From positions 1 to 11,082 of the forward strand of contig CAAFXQ010000199.1 in the NCBI GenBank assembly GCA_900767015.1: 11,082 nt of DNA, given 5' to 3'. Positions 6,125-11,082 of this stretch are shown piece after piece; position 1 is the stretch's first letter; each line of letters opens with the position of its first letter. A program made the position numbers and the translations under genes. Source of the DNA: Clostridia bacterium. Its GTDB lineage: Bacteria; Bacillota; Clostridia; Oscillospirales; Acutalibacteraceae. The notes under the pieces are model-generated. The model made no database searches. It worked only from the letters and a program-made list of their open reading frames with translations, and had not been told where the DNA came from.

Positions 6125-8818
6125 TTGAAGTACTATCTGTCAACAGCCGAAGAAGTATTCGGCGAAGTCAAAAGCACGCCCGACGGTATATCCGAAAGCG
6201 AAGCTGCCTTGAGACTTGCTAAAAACGGAAAGAATAAGCTTCAGGAAGCCAAAAAGATTTCTTTGTTTTCACGGTTTATGTCCCAGCTCACGGATCCGAT
6301 GATCATTATCCTGATCGTCGCCGCTGTAATTTCGGCGATCACGGGATTTTTTGAGGCCAAGCAGGCCGGAACCGCTTTTATTCCGACCGACACGATTATT
6401 ATTCTTGCCGTCGTTCTGATCAACGCCGTTCTCGGTGTCGTTCAGGAAAGCAAGGCGGAAGCCGCTATCGAAGCGCTTCAGGAAATGGCGGCGGCAACAA
6501 GCAAGGTGATACGAGACGGAAAACTTGTTTCCGTTAAAAGCGAGGATCTTGTTGTCGGCGATGTGGTTGTTCTCGAAGCCGGCGACGCCGTTCCGGCTGA
6601 CTGCCGTATTTTTGAATGCGCCAGCATGAAGATTGAAGAAGCGGCGCTGACGGGCGAATCCGTACCCGTCAATAAGCTGATTGCCGCCCTCAACGGCGGA
6701 ACCAACGACGAGGTTGCTTTGGGCGACCGCAAGAACATGGCGTATATGGGCTCCACTGTCGTTTACGGCAGAGGTAAGGCTGTAGTTGTCGCAACCGGCA
6801 TGGACACCGAAATGGGTAAAATTGCCGACGCTCTTGCCAAAGCCGAGGACAGCGAAACCCCGCTTCAGAAAAAGCTCAATCAGCTTTCCAAGGTACTGAC
6901 CTTTATCGTTCTCGGAATTTGTATCTTCATTTTCGGGTTCCAGGTTATCACCACAAAGCTCGGCGGAAACGCAATCAGCTTTGACCTTGTTCTTGCAAGC
7001 TTCATGACGGCGGTTTCTCTTGCCGTTGCGGCGATTCCGGAGGGCCTTGCCGCCGTGGTTACGGTTGTGCTTTCCATCGGCGTTACGAATATGTCGAAGA
7101 AAAACGCCATTATCCGGAAGCTTACCGCCGTTGAAACGCTCGGCTGTGCGCAGATTATCTGCTCAGACAAGACCGGCACCCTGACGCAAAACAAGATGAC
7201 CGTTGTTGACCATTACGGCGACGACGAAAACCTGATTGCTACGGCGATGGCGCTTTGCTGTGACGCCGGCATCGACGAAAACGGCGAGGTTAACGGCGAG
7301 CCGACCGAAGCGGCGCTTGTCGCTTTTGCAAACAGTCTCGGCCTTAACAAAAACGACCTTGTCAAGGCTTACCCGAGAATCGGCGAGGCTCCGTTCGACT
7401 CGGGCAGAAAAATGATGTCAACCGTCCACAAGACAGACGACGGCTTCGTTCAGTATACCAAGGGTGCACCCGACGTCATTCTCGGAAAATGCACGCACGC
7501 TCTCGTTGACGGAAAGGTTGTTCCGTTCTCCGAAGAAATCAAAGCCGCCGCTTTGAAGGACAACAAGCGAATGGCAGACAAGGCGCTTCGTGTGCTTGCC
7601 GTTTCGATGAAGAAATACGACGCCGCCCCGGCGGACTTCGCTCCCGAAAAGCTTGAAAGCGACCTTATCTTCATCGGTCTTACCGGCATGATTGACCCGG
7701 TACGTCCCGAGGTGAAGGACGCTATCATCGAATGTAAAGCCGCCGGTATTACGCCGATTATGATTACCGGAGACCATAAGGATACCGCCGTTGCGATTGC
7801 GATGGAGCTTGGTATCATCACCGACCCGTCGCACGCCATCACAGGCGCAGAGCTTGATAAAATAAGCGACGAGGACTTCAAGGAAAGAGTAACCGAATTT
7901 CAGGTTTATGCCCGTGTTCAGCCCGAGCATAAGACCCGTATCGTCAACGCCTGGAAAGCAAAGGGCATGATTACCGCCATGACCGGCGACGGCGTAAACG
8001 ACGCTCCGTCCATCAAGAGTGCGGACATCGGCGTCGGCATGGGCATCACCGGCACGGACGTCACGAAAAACGTTGCGGACATGGTGCTTGCGGACGACAA
8101 CTTTGCTACGATCGTCGGCGCCGTTTCCGAGGGCAGAAGAATTTACGACAACATCAGAAAGGCGATTCAGTTCCTTTTAGGCTCCAACCTTTCCGAAGTG
8201 CTTTCCATCTTCATCGCTTCTCTTTTAAGCTTCACAATTTTAAAGCCCGTTCATCTTCTTTTCATCAACCTCATCACCGACTGCTTCCCGGCGCTTGCCT
8301 TAGGCTTTGAAAAGCCCGAAAGCGACATCATGAAGCGTAAGCCTCGTAACAGCAAGGACGGCATTTTCTCGGGCGGATTGGGAATTGACTGCGCCTATCA
8401 GGGTATTCTCGTTACACTGCTGACACTTGCCGCTTTCTTCATCGGCGAATTTCTTGAAACCGGACATTGGCAGTTCTACGGTATCGCCGACAGCAACGAG
8501 GGCATGACAATGGCATTCCTTACGATGTCAATGTGCGAAATCTTCCATTCGTTCAACATGAGATCGCAAAGAGGCTCCGTTGTGAAAATGGCGATTTCCG
8601 AAAAGTCACACAACAAGTTCCTTTACATGGCGATGGCGGCTTCGCTCGTTCTCACAACGGCAATCATCGAGGTCCCGTTCCTTGCGAACGCTTTCGGCTT
8701 CACAAAGCTTAACGCAGAAGCTTACCTGATTTCAATTGCTCTTGCGTTCTCGATCATTCCGATCGTTGAAATCGTCAAGGCGGTTCAGCGTGCCATCGCA
8801 AAGAACAAGAGCAAATAA
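6125..8818 (+). CDS. P2-type cation-transporting ATPase, probable Mn2+ (or Ca2+) exporter
   Basis: This 897-residue P-type ATPase of the cytoplasmic membrane is SERCA/PMR1-like in length and order. It has an N-terminal cation-ATPase domain, M1-M2, an actuator domain with TGES (176-179), M4 with PEGL (305-308), phosphorylation Asp348 in DKTGTLT, a nucleotide-binding region, TGDGVNDAP (620-628), and M5-M10. Ligand positions known from SERCA are kept: E306 (M4), N688 and E691 (M5), N715, T718 and D719 (M6), E805 (M8). By sequence alone it could be a Ca2+ pump. The Mn2+ riboswitch upstream favours Mn2+ efflux, as proposed for Lactococcus YoaB. The start is TTG at 6125, 10 nt after AAAGGA (6109-6114); no upstream in-frame start is better. 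It is a single-gene transcript ending at the terminator near 8870. Confidence 0.93.
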   Translation: MKYYLSTAEEVFGEVKSTPDGISESEAALRLAKNGKNKLQEAKKISLFSRFMSQLTDPMIIILIVAAVISAITGFFEAKQAGTAFIPTDTIIILAVVLINAVLGVVQESKAEAAIEALQEMAAATSKVIRDGKLVSVKSEDLVVGDVVVLEAGDAVPADCRIFECASMKIEEAALTGESVPVNKLIAALNGGTNDEVALGDRKNMAYMGSTVVYGRGKAVVVATGMDTEMGKIADALAKAEDSETPLQKKLNQLSKVLTFIVLGICIFIFGFQVITTKLGGNAISFDLVLASFMTAVSLAVAAIPEGLAAVVTVVLSIGVTNMSKKNAIIRKLTAVETLGCAQIICSDKTGTLTQNKMTVVDHYGDDENLIATAMALCCDAGIDENGEVNGEPTEAALVAFANSLGLNKNDLVKAYPRIGEAPFDSGRKMMSTVHKTDDGFVQYTKGAPDVILGKCTHALVDGKVVPFSEEIKAAALKDNKRMADKALRVLAVSMKKYDAAPADFAPEKLESDLIFIGLTGMIDPVRPEVKDAIIECKAAGITPIMITGDHKDTAVAIAMELGIITDPSHAITGAELDKISDEDFKERVTEFQVYARVQPEHKTRIVNAWKAKGMITAMTGDGVNDAPSIKSADIGVGMGITGTDVTKNVADMVLADDNFATIVGAVSEGRRIYDNIRKAIQFLLGSNLSEVLSIFIASLLSFTILKPVHLLFINLITDCFPALALGFEKPESDIMKRKPRNSKDGIFSGGLGIDCAYQGILVTLLTLAAFFIGEFLETGHWQFYGIADSNEGMTMAFLTMSMCEIFHSFNMRSQRGSVVKMAISEKSHNKFLYMAMAASLVLTTAIIEVPFLANAFGFTKLNAEAYLISIALAFSIIPIVEIVKAVQRAIAKNKSK

Positions 8819-8869
8819 GCACAACATTTCCCTTGTCAGTTTGTTCGAGACAATTACGGATTCATAAAC

Positions 8870-8908
8870 AGAAAGGCCGAAACCCAACCACCGGGTTTCG
8901 GCTTTTCT
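8870..8908. terminator. Bidirectional terminator between the ATPase and argD
   Basis: A 16-bp stem pairs 8870-8885 with 8893-8908 (one G-T wobble) around a 7-nt loop. T-rich arms lie on both strands: TTTTCT on the + side, and CTTTCTGTTT on the - side. It lies between convergent stop codons at 8818 and 8941 and can serve both genes. Nothing else is seen in this 122-bp gap. Confidence 0.88.
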
Positions 8909-8940
8909 GCGTCTTTTCAGGCGTTCTGACTCTCGTCTGT

Positions 8941-10101
8941 TTATCCGTTTATACAATCCGATAAGATTTTAACCGCCATATCAATCTGTTCCTTAGTGAC
9001 CGAAAGCGGCGGAAGCAGACGCACCTTGTTTTTGGCTTTGAGAAGCAAAAGTCCTTTTCCTCTTGCTTCGGCGATGATTGCGGCACTGTCCTTTTCGGCG
9101 AGCAAGCCGAGCATCAGCCCTCTTCCCGTAACAGAAGTAACGCCGCTGATATTTTCAAGCTGTTTTTTTAAGTATTCGCCCTTTTCGGCGACCTCACCGA
9201 TAAATTCGTCCGTGAGCCTTGACAGGATATTCACCGCGCCGGCGCACACAACGGGATTTCCGCCGAATGTTGAGCCGTTGTCACCCGGTGAGAAGAGATT
9301 TTCCGCCTTTTCACCCATCACGCAGGCGCCGATCGGAAGTCCGCCGCCAAGACCCTTTGCCGTTGTAAAAACGTCGGGCGTAAAGCCGTAATGCATATAG
9401 GAATACAGCTTGCCCGTTCTACCGTTTCCGGTCTGAACCTCGTCAACGATGATAAGCAGATCATACTTTTCGGCGACCTCTCTTACCGCACGGATAAATT
9501 CGTCGGTCAGCACGTTTATGCCGCCCTCACCCTGTACGGTTTCAAGCATCACGGCACAGCACTTATTGTTTTTCGCAATCTCGTAAAGCGATTCGGCGTC
9601 GTTCGCTTCGGCAAACAAAAAGCCGCCGGGCAGGGGCTGAAACTTTTCATGAAAAACGTCCTGCCCCGTCGCCGCAAGGGTCGCAAGCGTACGGCCGTGA
9701 AAGCTGTTTTTTAAGGCGATAATATTGTAATATTCCTCGCCTTTTTTCTCGCCGTAGGCTCGTGCAAGCTTAATGGCACATTCGTTCGCCTCCGCTCCGG
9801 AATTGCAGAAGAAAACCTTTTTCATCTGTGTTTTTTCGCAAAGCATTTTGGCAAGCTCGGCGCACGGCTTGGAATAATAAAGATTCGAGGTATGCTGAAA
9901 CAGAGAAAGCTGTTCGGTAACGGCGTTTATCCATTCTTTGTCCGCCGTGCCGAACGTATTGACGGCGATACCGCTTCCAAAATCAAGATACTGTTTGCCG
10001 TCACTGTCCGTCACAACGGCGCCCTCTCCGCTGACGATCTCAACGGGGAAACGTGCATAGGTATGCGCAACAAAATCCGAATCAAGCTGTTTTGTATTCA
10101 T
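8941..10101 (-). CDS. argD: Acetylornithine aminotransferase
   Basis: This 386-residue class III PLP-dependent aminotransferase converts N-acetylglutamate semialdehyde and glutamate to N-acetylornithine and 2-oxoglutarate in arginine synthesis (cytoplasm). It opens with YLDFGSGIAVNTFG, typical of ArgD. Other landmarks are FFCNSGAEANECAIK, SFHGRTLATLAATGQ, IIVDEVQTGNGRTG and the PLP Schiff-base Lys249 in TTAKGLGGGLPIGA. Length is normal for the family. The ATG at 10101 follows AAGGAG (complement of 10111-10116) by 9 nt. That ribosome site overlaps the argB stop codon, so the pair is likely translationally coupled. Related 4-aminobutyrate or succinylornithine aminotransferases are less likely given argB directly upstream. 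It is last in its operon and ends at the shared terminator. Confidence 0.95.
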   Translation of the reverse strand: MNTKQLDSDFVAHTYARFPVEIVSGEGAVVTDSDGKQYLDFGSGIAVNTFGTADKEWINAVTEQLSLFQHTSNLYYSKPCAELAKMLCEKTQMKKVFFCNSGAEANECAIKLARAYGEKKGEEYYNIIALKNSFHGRTLATLAATGQDVFHEKFQPLPGGFLFAEANDAESLYEIAKNNKCCAVMLETVQGEGGINVLTDEFIRAVREVAEKYDLLIIVDEVQTGNGRTGKLYSYMHYGFTPDVFTTAKGLGGGLPIGACVMGEKAENLFSPGDNGSTFGGNPVVCAGAVNILSRLTDEFIGEVAEKGEYLKKQLENISGVTSVTGRGLMLGLLAEKDSAAIIAEARGKGLLLLKAKNKVRLLPPLSVTKEQIDMAVKILSDCING

Positions 10102-10114
10102 TCTTTCCGTCTCC

Positions 10115-10969
10115 TTACTTTCTGATCATCGTCCCCATACCTTCATCGGTGAAAAGCTCAATGAGAATCGAATGAGGAACCCGTCCGTCAATGACGAACA
10201 CCTTTCGCACGCCGCTTTTGACCGCTTTCACGCAGCCCTCAAGCTTCGGAATCATACCGCCGCTGATAACGCCGTCGGCAACAAGCTTCGGCGCTTCATC
10301 AATTCTAATGCGGTGAATCAGCGTGCTTGGGTCGTCCTTGTCGCCGAGAATCCCCTTGGTGTCGGTAAGCGTAATCAGACATTCGGCATTAAGCTTTGCA
10401 GCGATCGCCGCCGCCGCTGTATCGGCGTTGATGTTATAGGAATTTCCGCTGTCGTCAATTCCGACGGTGGACACAATGGGAATATAGTTATAGTCGAGGA
10501 TTCCGATAATCGGGTCGGGATCGATATCCACGATTTCGCCGACATATCCGTGAGCGGTATCCAGCGGCTTTGCGTGAATCATCTTTCCGTCCGCACCGCA
10601 GATACCGATAGCGTTGCCGCCCTTACTCTGAATCAGCTTGACAAGATCCTTATTGACCTTACCGGCAAGAATCATCTGTACGATTTCCATCGTTTCCTTA
10701 TCGGTGACACGAAGCCCCTCAAGAAATTCACTCTTTTTGCCGACCCGTGAGAGCATATCGTTGATTTCGGGACCGCCGCCGTGAACAAGCACGGGCTTGA
10801 CGCCGACGAGGGAAAGCAGGACGATATCGCCCATAACGGCGTCCTTAAGTTTCTCATCAATCATGGCACTGCCGCCGTATTTGATAACGACGACACGGTT
10901 GGTATATTTTTGGATATGCGGCATAGCTTCGACAAGAGTTGCCGCACGTTCAGCGTTCGTAAGCTGCAT
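10115..10969 (-). CDS. argB: N-acetylglutamate kinase
   Basis: This enzyme phosphorylates N-acetylglutamate with ATP, the second step of arginine synthesis. Motifs are VVIKYGGSAM near the N-terminus, VHGGGPEIN, NINADTAAAAIA, TLTDTKGI and GGMIPKLEGCVKAV. The product from the preferred start is 284 residues. The longest frame begins at 10990, but a perfect AAGGAGG (complement of about 10978-10984) lies inside it, 8 nt before the ATG at 10967-10969. Starting at 10969 gives MQLTNAERAATLVEAM, the usual ArgB N-terminus. The N-terminal helix before the kinase fold and the C-terminal FTDEGMGTMI resemble arginine-inhibited hexameric enzymes such as Thermotoga NAGK, so feedback inhibition by arginine is inferred. 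argD follows 13 nt downstream. No promoter is seen before the window edge, so further arg genes (argC, argJ) may lie beyond. Confidence 0.95.
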   Translation of the reverse strand: MQLTNAERAATLVEAMPHIQKYTNRVVVIKYGGSAMIDEKLKDAVMGDIVLLSLVGVKPVLVHGGGPEINDMLSRVGKKSEFLEGLRVTDKETMEIVQMILAGKVNKDLVKLIQSKGGNAIGICGADGKMIHAKPLDTAHGYVGEIVDIDPDPIIGILDYNYIPIVSTVGIDDSGNSYNINADTAAAAIAAKLNAECLITLTDTKGILGDKDDPSTLIHRIRIDEAPKLVADGVISGGMIPKLEGCVKAVKSGVRKVFVIDGRVPHSILIELFTDEGMGTMIRK

Positions 10970-10998
10970 TTTTAATTCCTCCTTTTTCATATATCAAT

Positions 10999-11069
10999 CA
11001 GTCGCAAGGCGACACCAATCCCGGGGTGCATGGTACTTGATTGAAAGCTGAGTTCCTGAGCCGTGGGAT
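10999..11069 (+). repeat. Interspersed repeat, copy 3, missing its right inverted end
   Basis: The left end CAGTCGCAAGGCGACACC (10999 on) closely matches the complement of the right end of copy 2. The core 11021-11069 differs from copy 2 at four positions by eye. After GGGAT (to 11069) the match stops and AT-rich sequence (TTAAATGAATAAT) follows, so the right inverted end is absent. It lies about 16 nt upstream of the argB ribosome site, within or next to the arg 5' leader, in the antisense orientation to argB. Confidence 0.72.
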
Positions 11070-11082
11070 TTAAATGAATAAT

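Noticed and set aside
10172..10750. Plus-strand 192-codon frame inside argB
   Set aside because: It is a shadow of the argB coding sequence with no recognisable motif. argB itself is unambiguous.
5664..11069. The three repeat cores as a CRISPR array
   Set aside because: Only two copies are adjacent, the third is over 5 kb away, spacing is irregular, the cores are not identical, and no cas gene is present.

Overview
The window looks like chromosomal DNA from a low-to-mid GC Firmicute of the class Clostridia, probably an Oscillospiraceae/Ruminococcaceae-type gut anaerobe. This is inferred from the leaderless heterodimeric ABC exporter, strong AGGAGG-type ribosome sites, frequent TTG starts, sigma-A promoters, the arg gene order and a yybP-ykoY riboswitch. 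It cannot be placed more precisely without a search. No phage, IS transposase, CRISPR array, tRNA or rRNA is seen.

Left block (1-5627, + strand): a sigma-A-like promoter (109-138) and a long structured leader (about 148-371) precede mgtE, a CBS-gated Mg2+ channel/transporter. Two ABC exporter half-transporters follow: 31 nt separate mgtE from the first, and the two ABC genes overlap by 4 nt. Their ATPase motifs are degenerate in complementary positions, as in heterodimeric exporters such as TM287/288, BmrCD and LmrCD. A strong hairpin terminator closes the block at 5592-5626. The mgtE leader does not match any metal riboswitch class I can recall. It contains segments that can pair in mutually exclusive ways, one of which masks the likely mgtE ribosome site, and it may carry a 25-codon leader ORF.

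Middle block (5628-8818, + strand): a small palindrome and two copies of a roughly 45-bp repeat core (one inside a 90-bp element with inverted ends) fill 5628-5815. Next come a textbook promoter (5897-5925), a yybP-ykoY-type Mn2+ riboswitch (about 5947-6039) with a terminator that competes with its P1 helix (6030-6093), and a P2-type cation ATPase of 897 residues with a TTG start. The riboswitch points to Mn2+ efflux, although the ATPase keeps all the SERCA-like Ca2+ ligand positions I could check.

Right block (8819-11082, - strand): a convergent bidirectional terminator (8870-8908) separates the ATPase from argB-argD, which encode N-acetylglutamate kinase and acetylornithine aminotransferase of arginine synthesis. 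The argB start is best placed at 10969, not at the longest-ORF ATG at 10990, because the Shine-Dalgarno lies between them. A third copy of the repeat core sits just upstream of argB at the window edge.

Taken together, the left two-thirds is a divalent-cation homeostasis neighbourhood (Mg2+ uptake under a structured leader, Mn2+/Ca2+ export under a known riboswitch) with an ABC exporter of unknown substrate between them, next to an unrelated arginine operon.
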